NCBI RefSeq assembly: GCF_016786325.1
Contig: NZ_JADWYU010000109.1
Coordinates: forward strand, 1-45,083
Source of the DNA: Frankia nepalensis
GTDB lineage: Bacteria > Actinomycetota > Actinomycetes > Frankiales > Frankiaceae
Reading direction: 5' to 3'
DNA: 45,083 bases
This document shows positions 33,064 to 41,395 of this stretch, piece after piece. The number at the start of each line of letters is the position of its first letter. Position 1 is the first letter of the stretch. The notes under the pieces are model-generated. The model saw nothing but the letters and a program-made list of their open reading frames with translations. It was not told the DNA's origin and searched no databases. A program made the position numbers and the translations under genes.

Positions 33064-34362
33064 ATGAGGGCACATCGCGGTCGCTTCGCGGCCATGGCCG
33101 GGGTCGTCGCCCTGGTCACGGCCTTAACGGCGACGGCCTGTGGCGACGGAGACGACGACAGCGGAGGGGGCGGCGGAGGCACCACCACTCTTACGATCAA
33201 CACCTTCGGCACGTTCGGCTACAAGGAAGCCGGCCTGTACGCGGCGTTCGAGGCCGCCCACCCCGGCGTCAAGATCGTCGAGAACGTCGCCGAGTACAAC
33301 GACCACCACAACAACCTGGTCCAGCACCTCGCGGCCGGCTCCGGCGCGGCCGACGTCGAGGGCGTCGACGAGGGCTTCATGGCCCAGTTCATCGCGACGC
33401 CGGACCAGTTCGTCAACCTGCTGGACCACGGCGCCGGCGCGCGTGAGGCCGACTACGCGAAGTTCAAGTGGAGCGGCGCGCTGTCGGCCGACGGCAAGTC
33501 CCTCATCGGGCTCGGCACCGACGTGGGCGGCCTGGCGATGTGCTACCGGGTCGACCTGTTCGAGAAGGCCGGCCTGCCGACCGCCCCGGACCAGGTCGGC
33601 GCGCTCTGGCCGACGTGGGACCAGTACTTCGCGACCGGCCTGAAGTTCCGGGACGCCAACACCGGCGCCACGTTCTTCGACGCCGGCACCAACGTCTACA
33701 ACGCCCAGGTCTTCCAGCTCGCCGAGAGCTACTACAAGCCCGGCACCGAGGATCTCCAGGTCGGCACCAACCCGGGCGTGCGGGCCGCGTTCGACACGAC
33801 CGCGAAGGCCATCCAGGACGGCCTGTCCGGCAAGATGGTCGCCTTCACGGACGACTGGAGCAACGCGCTGAAGAACGGCACGTTCGCGACGCTGACCTGC
33901 CCGGCCTGGATGGTCGGTTACCTCAAGACCAACGCGCCGGACACCGCGGGCAAGTGGAACATGACCTCGGTTCCGGGTAGCGGCGGCAACTGGGGAGGCT
34001 CCTGGCTGGTCGTGCCGTCCCAGAGCAAGAACAAGGATCTGGCCGCCGAACTGGTGGACTTCCTGACGCTGCCGGAGAACCAGATCAAGGTCTTCAAGGC
34101 GATCGGCAACATGCCGTCGACGGTCGAGGCGATCAACGACCCGTCGGTCCAGTCGTTCACCGAGCCCTTCCTGAACGACGCGCCCACCGGCAAGATCTTC
34201 GGCGAGTCGGCGCTCGAACTGACCCCGCAGTTCCAGGGGCCGAAGCACGGCCCGATCCGCCAGGCGATCGAGCACGGCATCCAGGCGATCGAGCAGGAGA
34301 ACACCGACCCCGCCAAGGCCTGGGAGGACGCCCTGGCCGAAGCGGAACGGGCCGCGCGCTGA
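33064..34362 (+). CDS. Sugar ABC transporter substrate-binding lipoprotein (CebE-like)
   Basis: A protein of 432 residues; GGAGG precedes ATG 33064. A signal peptide ends at the lipobox T-A-T-A-C with Cys26 as the lipid-bearing residue, followed by an acidic and Gly-rich tether. The mature part is a family-1 extracellular solute-binding protein: LTINTFGTFGYKEAGLYAAF, FEAAHPGVKI, LFEKAGLPTAPDQVG, and a closing VKAIQ-type end. Trp-rich stretches (WNMTSVPGSGGNWGGSW) could stack on sugar rings. The gene order (binding protein, two permeases, GH1 enzyme, LacI regulator) matches the cellobiose/cellotriose ceb operon of Streptomyces, so beta-glucosides are the best guess for the ligand. The exact sugar is not readable from the sequence. 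Confidence 0.92.
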   Translation: MRAHRGRFAAMAGVVALVTALTATACGDGDDDSGGGGGGTTTLTINTFGTFGYKEAGLYAAFEAAHPGVKIVENVAEYNDHHNNLVQHLAAGSGAADVEGVDEGFMAQFIATPDQFVNLLDHGAGAREADYAKFKWSGALSADGKSLIGLGTDVGGLAMCYRVDLFEKAGLPTAPDQVGALWPTWDQYFATGLKFRDANTGATFFDAGTNVYNAQVFQLAESYYKPGTEDLQVGTNPGVRAAFDTTAKAIQDGLSGKMVAFTDDWSNALKNGTFATLTCPAWMVGYLKTNAPDTAGKWNMTSVPGSGGNWGGSWLVVPSQSKNKDLAAELVDFLTLPENQIKVFKAIGNMPSTVEAINDPSVQSFTEPFLNDAPTGKIFGESALELTPQFQGPKHGPIRQAIEHGIQAIEQENTDPAKAWEDALAEAERAAR

Positions 34363-34805
34363 CCCGGCCGGCGGCCTGACCGCCTGACCGCCTGACCGCC
34401 TGCCGGGCACCCACCTCGCCGCGCCGTCGCCTCCTCGGCGGCGCGGCGAGGCGCACCGGACCGGGCTGCCCGGGGTCACCGGCCCCGGATGGGGCCGCCC
34501 AGCCACCTCCCAGGTGCGCCGACGCGGATCCCGCGCCTCCCGGCTCGGTTCCCGGACCCGCCCGATCGCCGACGGGCCGCATCCGCGGCAGGGGCTCCGT
34601 CGCCGATCGGGCGGGAGCCGGCGGGAACCCGGTGGCCCCGGGCAGCCTTCGCCTCCCGATCTCCGCCCGGCCCGCCGTCTCAGGATCGCCCGGGCCCTGC
34701 GGCCCTCGAGAGCTCGGCCCGCCGGCCGGCTCGCCAGTCCGTACCACCACCGACCCACCCCGTGACCACCGGCGCCACCAGTGCGAGCGGGCAGGAGGAG
34801 ACCCG
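34363..34805. other. Intercistronic region with hairpin
   Basis: These 443 bases between the binding-protein and first permease genes hold a GCCTGACC 8-base repeat (34374-34404, about four copies) and the hairpin at 34414-34451. Such a gap often lets the binding protein be made in excess. No gene seen. Confidence 0.5.
34414..34451 (+). terminator. Intercistronic hairpin, attenuator or mRNA-stability element
   Basis: A perfect 13-bp stem CCTCGCCGCGCCG / CGGCGCGGCGAGG with a 12-base loop, 52 bases after the binding-protein stop. No U-tract; it may only partly stop transcription or protect the upstream message. Confidence 0.6.
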
Positions 34806-36086
34806 GTGACCACCCTCGCACCCACGGCGTCCTCGGTGGACGCCTCGCCGCCACCAGCTGGAGCGCGGCGCCGCCGGAACGCCGCGATCCGGCGGGTGAC
34901 CGGCGTCACGGCGCCCTATGGCTTCGTCGCCCCGTTCTTCCTGATCTTCCTGGTCTTCGGTCTCTTCCCGATGCTCTACACCTTCTGGGTGTCGATGCAC
35001 GACCGGAGCATGCTCAGCCGGACGTCCGGGGAATGGGTCGGCCTACAGAACTACCGCGACCTGCTGGGCGACAAGTTCTTCTGGAACGCGGTCCAGAACA
35101 CGTTCGAGCTGATGCTGCTGTGTACCGTGCCGCAGCTCGTCCTGGCGCTCGTCATGGCGCACATCCTGAACGCCCGGCTGCGCGGCCGGACCCTGTTCCG
35201 GATGGGCATCCTGCTGCCCAACATCACCTCGATCGTCGCCGTGACGATCGTCTTCGGGCAGCTCTTCAGCAAGGACTACGGCCTGATCAACTGGGCGCTC
35301 GGCCTGTTCGGCGTCGACAAGATCAATTGGCAGGCCGGCGACTGGACCTCGAAGATCGCCATCGCGTCGATGGTCATCTGGCGCTGGACCGGCTACAACG
35401 CCCTGATCTACCTGGCCGCGATGCAGGCCATCCCGAAGGAACAGTTCGAGGCCGCCGCGATCGACGGCGCGGGAACCTGGCGCCAGCTGTGGCACGTCAC
35501 GCTGCCGGCGCTGCGCCCGACGATCGCCTTCACCGCCCTCGTCTCGATCATCGGCCAGATCCAGCTGTTCACCGAGCCGCTGCTGTTCGACACCGGTCCG
35601 GGCAGCGTGACCGGCGGCACCAGCCGCCAGTTCCAGACGCTCGCGCTGCTGCTCTACGAGGAGGGCTTCCGGCTCTTCCACTTCGGCTACGCGTCGGCGA
35701 TCGCCTGGTTGATGTTCCTGCTCACGGTGCTGCTGGCCCTGCTCGCCTATCTGGTCACGCGCAGCGGCGCGCTGGTCGGGGGCGTCCGGCACGCGGGCGC
35801 CGGCCGGGGCCGCTGGTTCCGCGCCGGCCGCGGCCGGACGGTCGGCGCGCGCCCGGCGGCGGCGCGGGCAACCCGGCGGACCTCCCGGTCCGACGGGGCG
35901 GCCGAGCCGGCGGGAACGCCGAGTGTGGCCACGGCGGCGGCAACGCCGAGCGTCGCCACGGCGGCGGGGACCCCGGACCTGGTCAAGCGCGCGGGGACTC
36001 CTGGCTCCCCCGAGTCGGTGGGAACCCCGCCGACCACCCAGCCCACCCCACCCCCCTCGGGCGGTACGCCGGGAGGAACGTCATGA
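34806..36086 (+). CDS. Sugar ABC transporter permease 1 (MalF/CebF-type) with long tail
   Basis: A protein of 426 residues; GTG 34806 follows GGAGGAG by 5 bases. Six TM helices of the binding-protein-dependent permease family occupy about residues 35-320, starting with YGFVAPFFLIFLVFGLFPML. The EAA loop that contacts the ATPase reads EAAAIDGAGTWRQLWHVTLP (from residue 215). The last about 100 residues are an unusual Pro/Thr/Ala/Gly-rich extension with near-repeats of T-P-S-V-A-T-A-A and G-T-P, absent from normal family members of about 300 residues. The stop overlaps the next start (ATGA). Confidence 0.92.
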   Translation: MTTLAPTASSVDASPPPAGARRRRNAAIRRVTGVTAPYGFVAPFFLIFLVFGLFPMLYTFWVSMHDRSMLSRTSGEWVGLQNYRDLLGDKFFWNAVQNTFELMLLCTVPQLVLALVMAHILNARLRGRTLFRMGILLPNITSIVAVTIVFGQLFSKDYGLINWALGLFGVDKINWQAGDWTSKIAIASMVIWRWTGYNALIYLAAMQAIPKEQFEAAAIDGAGTWRQLWHVTLPALRPTIAFTALVSIIGQIQLFTEPLLFDTGPGSVTGGTSRQFQTLALLLYEEGFRLFHFGYASAIAWLMFLLTVLLALLAYLVTRSGALVGGVRHAGAGRGRWFRAGRGRTVGARPAAARATRRTSRSDGAAEPAGTPSVATAAATPSVATAAGTPDLVKRAGTPGSPESVGTPPTTQPTPPPSGGTPGGTS

Positions 36087-37015
36087 GCGTCGCGATCGAG
36101 AAGTCTCCCGGCCCCGCGGCGGCCGGGCCGCCGGCCGGCTCGGACGGCTCCGACGGGCCGGGCGGGCGGCGCCGTAAGCGGACCGGCCGGAGCCCGGACA
36201 CCGAGCGCACCGGGTTGCTGCGCTACCCGTTCATCATCATCGTCCTGCTGTTCTCGGCGTTCCCGGTCTACTGGACCTTCCTGATCCCGTCCCGGACGAA
36301 CGCCGAGGTGAGCCAGGTCCCGCCGCCGTTCATCCCGGGTGGGCACTTCTTCGAGAACGTCCGGCGGGTCTTCGACACCGTCGACTTCGGGAAGGCGCTG
36401 CTCAACTCGTTCCTCGTGGCCGGGTCGATCACCTTCACCACGCTGCTGTTCTGCTCGCTGGCCGGGTTCGCGTTCGCGAAGCTGCAGTTCCGGGGGCGTG
36501 GCGCGCTGCTGCTCCTGGTGATCGGAACCATGATGGTTCCGGTCCAGCTGGGGATCATTCCGCTCTACATCGAGATGCAGCAGTTCGGCTGGACGAACCA
36601 CCTCATCTCGGTGATCGTGCCGACGGCGGTGACCGCGTTCGGCGTGGTGTTCATGCGGCAGTACGCCATGCAGGCCGTTCCGGACGAACTGCTCGAGGCG
36701 GGCCGGATGGACGGCTGCTCGACGATCGGCCTGTACTGGCACGTCGTCCTGCCGGCGCTGCGCCCGGCGATGGCCGTCCTGGGCCTGCTCACCTTCATGC
36801 AGGCCTGGAACGACTTCATGTGGCCGCTGATCGCGCTCAATCCGCAAAACCCGACGGTTCAGGTCGCCCTCAGCACGCTGTCGTCCGGCTTCTACCGCGA
36901 CAACACGCTGGTGCTCGCTGGCACCGCGATCGGCACGCTTCCCGTTCTCATCATCTTCGCCATCTTCGGTCGTCAGATCATCAGCGGAATCATGGAAGGC
37001 GCGGTCAAGGGATGA
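36083..37015 (+). CDS. Sugar ABC transporter permease 2 (MalG/CebG-type)
   Basis: A protein of 310 residues starting at ATG 36083, with GGGAGG 7 bases upstream and a 4-base overlap with the first permease. After a disordered basic N-terminus, the first TM begins at about residue 47 (YPFIIIVLLFSAFPVYWTF). Six TMs follow in the standard order, with the EAA loop EAGRMDGCSTIGLYWHVVLP from residue 205 and a C-terminal GRQIISGIMEGAVKG typical of MalG-type subunits. It pairs with the preceding permease to form the membrane channel; the stop overlaps the beta-glucosidase start. Confidence 0.94.
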   Translation: MSVAIEKSPGPAAAGPPAGSDGSDGPGGRRRKRTGRSPDTERTGLLRYPFIIIVLLFSAFPVYWTFLIPSRTNAEVSQVPPPFIPGGHFFENVRRVFDTVDFGKALLNSFLVAGSITFTTLLFCSLAGFAFAKLQFRGRGALLLLVIGTMMVPVQLGIIPLYIEMQQFGWTNHLISVIVPTAVTAFGVVFMRQYAMQAVPDELLEAGRMDGCSTIGLYWHVVLPALRPAMAVLGLLTFMQAWNDFMWPLIALNPQNPTVQVALSTLSSGFYRDNTLVLAGTAIGTLPVLIIFAIFGRQIISGIMEGAVKG

Positions 37016-38448
37016 CTATCAGCACCGAATCGGTCACCGGAGCGATTCCCTCGACCGATGAGCTGGCGGCGCGGATTGCCGCCGACCTGCCCAGGAACTT
37101 CGTCTGGGGTGCCGCGACCTCGTCCTACCAGATCGAGGGCGCGACCACCGAGGACGGCCGAGGGCCGTGCATCTGGGACACGTTCGCGAGCACCAGGGGC
37201 AAGACCCGCGACGGGGAGAGCGGCGCGGTCGCCGTCGACCACTACCACCGCTACCGCGATGACGTGGCGTTGATGGCCGAGCTCGGCCTCCAGGCCTACC
37301 GGTTCTCGGTGGCCTGGCCGCGGATCGTCCCGACCGGGTCCGGCCCGGTCAACCCCGCCGGCCTCGCCTTCTACGACCGGCTGGTCGACGAGTTGCTCGC
37401 CGCCGGCATCGACCCCTGGATCACCCTGTACCACTGGGACCTGCCGCAGCCTCTGCAGGACCTGGGTGGCTGGGCCAACCGGGAGACCTCCTACCGGTTC
37501 GCCGAGTACGCCGAGCACGTCTCGACCGCCCTGGGCGACCGGGTGAAGCACTGGTCGACGCTCAACGAGCCCTGGTGCTCGGCGTTCGAAGGGCATCTCA
37601 CCGGCCGGCACGCTCCCGGCGTGCAGAGCGCGCACGCCGCCGTCCGCTCCGTGCACCACCTGCTGCTGGCGCACGCGCTCGGCACCGAGGCGCTGCGGGC
37701 CCGTGGCGTCGCCGACGTGGGCATCACGCTCAACCTCATCCCGGCGGAGTCGCCGGAGGACTCGCCGGCGGCCGCCGACGCGGTCCGCCTGGTCGACGGC
37801 CAGTCGATCCGGCTCTGGCTCGACCCGCTGCTGCGCGGTAGCTACCCGGCGGACGTCGTCGCGGACTTCGCCAAGGTCGGCGCCGAGCTGCCGATCCAGG
37901 ACGGCGACCTCGCCCGGATCGCGGCGCCGCTCGACTGGATCGGGGTGAACTACTACGCGCCGCACATCGTCGTCTCCGGGCCCGACCCCGATCCGACGCC
38001 GATTCCGTTCGTCGCCGCGGACGACCTGACCAGGGTCAAGTCGACGGAGAACGTGACCGCGCTGGCCTGGCCGATTCGGCCGCGCAGCTTCGCCGGCCTG
38101 CTGCGTCGCCTCGACGCGGACTATCCGGGCGTCACGTGGTACATGCACGAGAACGGCGCCGCCTACCTTGACGAGCCGGTGGCCGACGGCAGTGTGCCCG
38201 ATCCGGAGCGGCTCAGCTACGTTGCTCAGCATCTCGACGTTGTGCGGGAAGTCGTCCAAGAGGGCGTGGACCTGCGGGGATACTTCGTGTGGTCCCTGAT
38301 GGACAACTACGAGTGGGCTGAGGGATACAAGATGCGATTCGGCGTGATCCATGTCGACTTCGACACCCTTGTGCGCACTCCGAAGTCGAGCGCGCTGTGG
38401 TACTCCCGCCTGATCCGAGACCACCGAGCGGCGAACGGAAACCTGTGA
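37012..38448 (+). CDS. Glycoside hydrolase family 1 beta-glucosidase (BglC-like)
   Basis: A protein of 478 residues; ATG 37012 overlaps the permease stop (ATGA). The GH1 hallmarks are complete: FVWGAATSSYQIEGA at the start, YRFSVAWPRI, WITLYHWDLPQ, the acid/base Glu186 in STLNEPW, NYYAP, and the nucleophile Glu380 in M-H-E-N-G-A-A (His replaces the usual Thr before Glu), then GYFVWSLMDNYEWAEGY. There is no signal peptide, so it acts in the cytoplasm on the imported sugar, releasing glucose from cellobiose-like substrates. It belongs to the same transcription unit as the transporter and regulator. Confidence 0.95.
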   Translation: MTISTESVTGAIPSTDELAARIAADLPRNFVWGAATSSYQIEGATTEDGRGPCIWDTFASTRGKTRDGESGAVAVDHYHRYRDDVALMAELGLQAYRFSVAWPRIVPTGSGPVNPAGLAFYDRLVDELLAAGIDPWITLYHWDLPQPLQDLGGWANRETSYRFAEYAEHVSTALGDRVKHWSTLNEPWCSAFEGHLTGRHAPGVQSAHAAVRSVHHLLLAHALGTEALRARGVADVGITLNLIPAESPEDSPAAADAVRLVDGQSIRLWLDPLLRGSYPADVVADFAKVGAELPIQDGDLARIAAPLDWIGVNYYAPHIVVSGPDPDPTPIPFVAADDLTRVKSTENVTALAWPIRPRSFAGLLRRLDADYPGVTWYMHENGAAYLDEPVADGSVPDPERLSYVAQHLDVVREVVQEGVDLRGYFVWSLMDNYEWAEGYKMRFGVIHVDFDTLVRTPKSSALWYSRLIRDHRAANGNL

Positions 38449-39806
38449 CTCCTGCCGAGACTCATCCCGCTGACCGGTCCGTCGCGCCGGCGCCCGAACC
38501 CCGGACCTCCCAGCAGGCCTCGGGCATCGACGTCCGGACCGCCCCGATCGCCGACCTCCCAGATCCCCTACCTCCCAGATCGGCTCCGCCGATCCGGCAG
38601 GAACCCTGTCGCGGATCCGGCAGGAACCCTGCCGCCGACCGGCCAGGGGCCCCGGATCCAGCGGACACCCCAGAGAACCTCGACACCCCAGAGAACCTGG
38701 ACTCTCGCGAGACCCCGGACACCCCGGATACCCCGGCGGGCGCCGGGAACGGCGCGGCGGCCGAGGGCGACGAGACGCCCGGCGCGGTGGTGGCGCAGCG
38801 CCGCGCGCCGACCCTGGAGGAGGTCGCCGAGCTGGCCGGGGTGTCGCGGGCGACCGTCTCCCGGGTGGTGAACGGGTCGTCGCGGGTGTCGCCCGAGGCA
38901 CAGGCGGCGGTCAACGCCGCGATCGCCCAGCTCGGTTACGTGCCGAACCGGGCGGCGCGCAGCCTGGTGACCCGCCGGACGGACACGCTGGTGCTGATCG
39001 TGCACGAGCGGCCGGACACGGTGTTCTCCGACCCGTTCTTCGCCAGCGTGCTGCGCGGCGTCAACCAGGCGCTCAGCCCGACCGACCTGCAGCTCGTGTT
39101 ACTGCAGGCCCAGGGCGAGGCGCAGCGCGACCGGGCGCTGCGCTACGTCGGCAACGGGCACGTCGACGGCGTGCTGCTGATCTCGCTGCACGGCGACGAC
39201 ATCATGCCGACGGCGATCTCGGCGGCCGGGGTGCCGCTGGTGATGGCCGGGCGGCTGCTGACCGGCGGACCGCTGGACTATGTCGACGCCGACAACGTCG
39301 GCGGCGCCCGCGACGCGGTCCGTTACCTGATCGCCGCCGGCCGGCGCCGGCTCGCGACCGTCGCCGGGCCGGGAGACATGAGCGTCGGCGTGGACCGGCT
39401 CCGCGGCTACAGGGAGGCGGTCCGAGAAGCCGGTGACCAGGCGTCCGCGGGGCGCGTCGCGGTCGGCGACTTCACCGAGGAGAGCGGGCGGCGGGCGACC
39501 ACCCAACTGCTCGCCGACCATCCGGACCTCGACGCGGTGTTCGCGGCCTCGGACCTCATGGCGCTCGGCGCCCTGCGCGCCCTGCGCGAGGCCGGCCGGC
39601 GGGTGCCCGAGGACGTCGCCGTCGTCGGCTTCGACGACGCGGCGCTCGCCGCCTACGCCGACCCGCCGCTGACCACGATCCGCCAGCCCGTCGAGCTGAT
39701 GGGCCAGGAGATGGTGCGCCTGCTGCTGGCCCGGATCGCGGACCCCTACGCCGACCCGACGGAGGTCGTCCTCCCCACCGAACTGGTCGTCCGCGCCTCC
39801 GCGTGA
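38445..39806 (+). CDS. LacI-family repressor (CebR-like) with a long N-terminal extension
   Basis: A protein of 453 residues if translated from GTG 38445, which overlaps the beta-glucosidase stop. The LacI HTH starts near residue 123 (TLEEVAELAGVSRATVSRVV, then N-G-S-S-R-V-S), followed by the hinge GYVPNRAARSL and the periplasmic-binding-type ligand domain (VGFDDAALAAYADPPLTTI near the end). The first 120 residues are Pro/Asp/Glu/Thr-rich with repeats (T-P-E-N-L-D twice; a 17-base repeat GATCCGGCAGGAACCCT), unlike normal family members that start at the HTH. A downstream GTG pair near 38789 is an alternative start but has no good ribosome site. Its predicted target is the operator at 33009-33022; the inducer is probably an oligosaccharide. 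Confidence 0.9.
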   Translation: MTPAETHPADRSVAPAPEPRTSQQASGIDVRTAPIADLPDPLPPRSAPPIRQEPCRGSGRNPAADRPGAPDPADTPENLDTPENLDSRETPDTPDTPAGAGNGAAAEGDETPGAVVAQRRAPTLEEVAELAGVSRATVSRVVNGSSRVSPEAQAAVNAAIAQLGYVPNRAARSLVTRRTDTLVLIVHERPDTVFSDPFFASVLRGVNQALSPTDLQLVLLQAQGEAQRDRALRYVGNGHVDGVLLISLHGDDIMPTAISAAGVPLVMAGRLLTGGPLDYVDADNVGGARDAVRYLIAAGRRRLATVAGPGDMSVGVDRLRGYREAVREAGDQASAGRVAVGDFTEESGRRATTQLLADHPDLDAVFAASDLMALGALRALREAGRRVPEDVAVVGFDDAALAAYADPPLTTIRQPVELMGQEMVRLLLARIADPYADPTEVVLPTELVVRASA

Positions 39807-40070
39807 CCGGCCGGAACGGGCGAGGGGCCGTGCGCGGCCGCGCCGCGGGTCGACCGGCGCCGGTCCCGGCACCCCGGGCACCCTGCTTTCGTGCCTCTAC
39901 GGCCCGCTCAGCCGTGTGTGCTTGATAACTGAATGTAGCTATGGCGTCGATGGCGGGCTGGGGTGCCACTCCGGCGAGACCAGGGTTCCGTCGATGGTCG
40001 TGCTCCCTTCCCTGACGCACAGAACGGGCGTGTCCGGACGGGGCGTACTAGCCTCCGAGAAGTGCAGCCT

Positions 40071-41393
40071 GTGACATCCACGGTCGAACCGGGCGCCGCG
40101 TCGGCGGTGGAGCATTCCTCGTGCCGTTATCGGGCCAGGGCGTGGTGGGGGGACCGGCTGGTGGCCGAGTCGACCGCCGCGGTGCGCGCCCAGGAACCGG
40201 GCCAGGCGCCGGCACTGTACTTCCCGCGCACGGACGTCCGGCTCGACCTGCTCCAGGACGAGGGCCGGCAGGTCACCTGCCCGGTCAAGGGCGCGGGGGA
40301 GCTGTGGACCCTCGACGGGAAGGCGCCCGCGCCGGTCCCCGAATGGCACGCGCCCGGGCACGGCGGCGAGGACGACGGCCTGGTCGACGGCCGGGACGCG
40401 GTGTGGAGCTTCGCCGAACCGGCCGCCGGCCTCGAGTGGCTCGCGGGACTCGTCGCGTTCGACCATGACCGGGTACGCGTCGAGTTGGTCGACCTCGTCG
40501 ATGGCGAGGAGCCCCGTGAGGCGTCCATCAAGAGGTTCCCGACCTGGGGCGATGCCGCGGATCTGATCGACATCATGGACGTGCGACCGGCCGGCGAGCT
40601 GCGCTACGTCAGCGCCATCCGGCCGAGCCACACGCGGTCGGTCGTCGAGGCCAGCCAGATCCTCGGCCAGGCCATCGTGGCCGCGATGCGGCACACCGCC
40701 GGGCGGCGGGCGGTGTCCGCCCATCTGGTCATGTACCGGGTGGCCGACACGAACCATCCACTCGAGTTCGACCTCGAGGAGCTCAGCTCCGGGCGGACCT
40801 TCAGCGCGCTGCTCGTGCACGTCAGCCAGGGCGGGCGGCGCCGGGCCACCGTCAACCTGCTGCTCGACGTGACCGCGCCCGGCGTCGTCGCGCACGCGGC
40901 CCCGCCGCCGCCGTGCGCCGGGCCCTACGACAGCGAGCCCTACGACATGTCGGTCACCGGGCGCGACCTGCGGTTCGTCGACGCCGCCTACGACAACGAC
41001 TCGGCGGCGCCGGTCGGGCCGCCGGTCATCGACTCCTGGCTCCGGTTCCGCGAGGTGCCCGCCGACCCGGCCCTGCACGCCGGCCTGCTGGCCCAGTTCA
41101 CCGGGCACATCTCGATCGCCGCCGCGCTGCGCCCGCACGCCGGCGTCGGCCAGGACCAGGCCCACCGCACGCTGTCCATGGGCATCAACGCGATCGCGAT
41201 CTCGCTGCACGCGGACGTCCGCGCGGACCGGTGGATGCGTTACCACCACCACTCGACGTTCGCCGGCGACGGCATGACCCATTCCGAGTGCCGGGTGTAC
41301 ACGGAGGCGGGCGAACTGGTCGCGTCGTTCACCGTGGACGCGACGCTGCGCGGCGTGGCCGGCCGCGTTCTCGACGACCGGACGGCGATCTGA
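40071..41393 (+). CDS. DUF427 domain fused to acyl-CoA thioesterase II (TesB)
   Basis: A protein of 440 residues. GTG 40071 is preferred, with GAGAAG about 8 bases upstream; GTG 40062 is an alternative. Residues about 10-110 are DUF427: WWGDRLVAESTAAVRA, LYFPRTDVRLDLLQ, and VTCPVKGAGELWTLDGK. Residues about 140-435 are a TesB-like double hotdog: FPTWGDAADLIDIMDVR, SHTRSVVEASQILGQ, VIDSWLRFREVPADP, GHISIAAALRPH, and MRYHHHSTFAGDGMTHSECR. A TesB-type enzyme would hydrolyse acyl-CoA; the DUF427 part may modify the partner or the substrate. The fusion suggests the two act on the same compound. It is followed after 2 bases by an alpha/beta-hydrolase-fold gene, probably cotranscribed. Confidence 0.85.
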   Translation: MTSTVEPGAASAVEHSSCRYRARAWWGDRLVAESTAAVRAQEPGQAPALYFPRTDVRLDLLQDEGRQVTCPVKGAGELWTLDGKAPAPVPEWHAPGHGGEDDGLVDGRDAVWSFAEPAAGLEWLAGLVAFDHDRVRVELVDLVDGEEPREASIKRFPTWGDAADLIDIMDVRPAGELRYVSAIRPSHTRSVVEASQILGQAIVAAMRHTAGRRAVSAHLVMYRVADTNHPLEFDLEELSSGRTFSALLVHVSQGGRRRATVNLLLDVTAPGVVAHAAPPPPCAGPYDSEPYDMSVTGRDLRFVDAAYDNDSAAPVGPPVIDSWLRFREVPADPALHAGLLAQFTGHISIAAALRPHAGVGQDQAHRTLSMGINAIAISLHADVRADRWMRYHHHSTFAGDGMTHSECRVYTEAGELVASFTVDATLRGVAGRVLDDRTAI

Positions 41394-41395
41394 GC

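Noticed and set aside
39900-40061. TTGATA promoter upstream of the DUF427-TesB gene
   Set aside because: No -10 at a suitable distance; the match is too weak to report.
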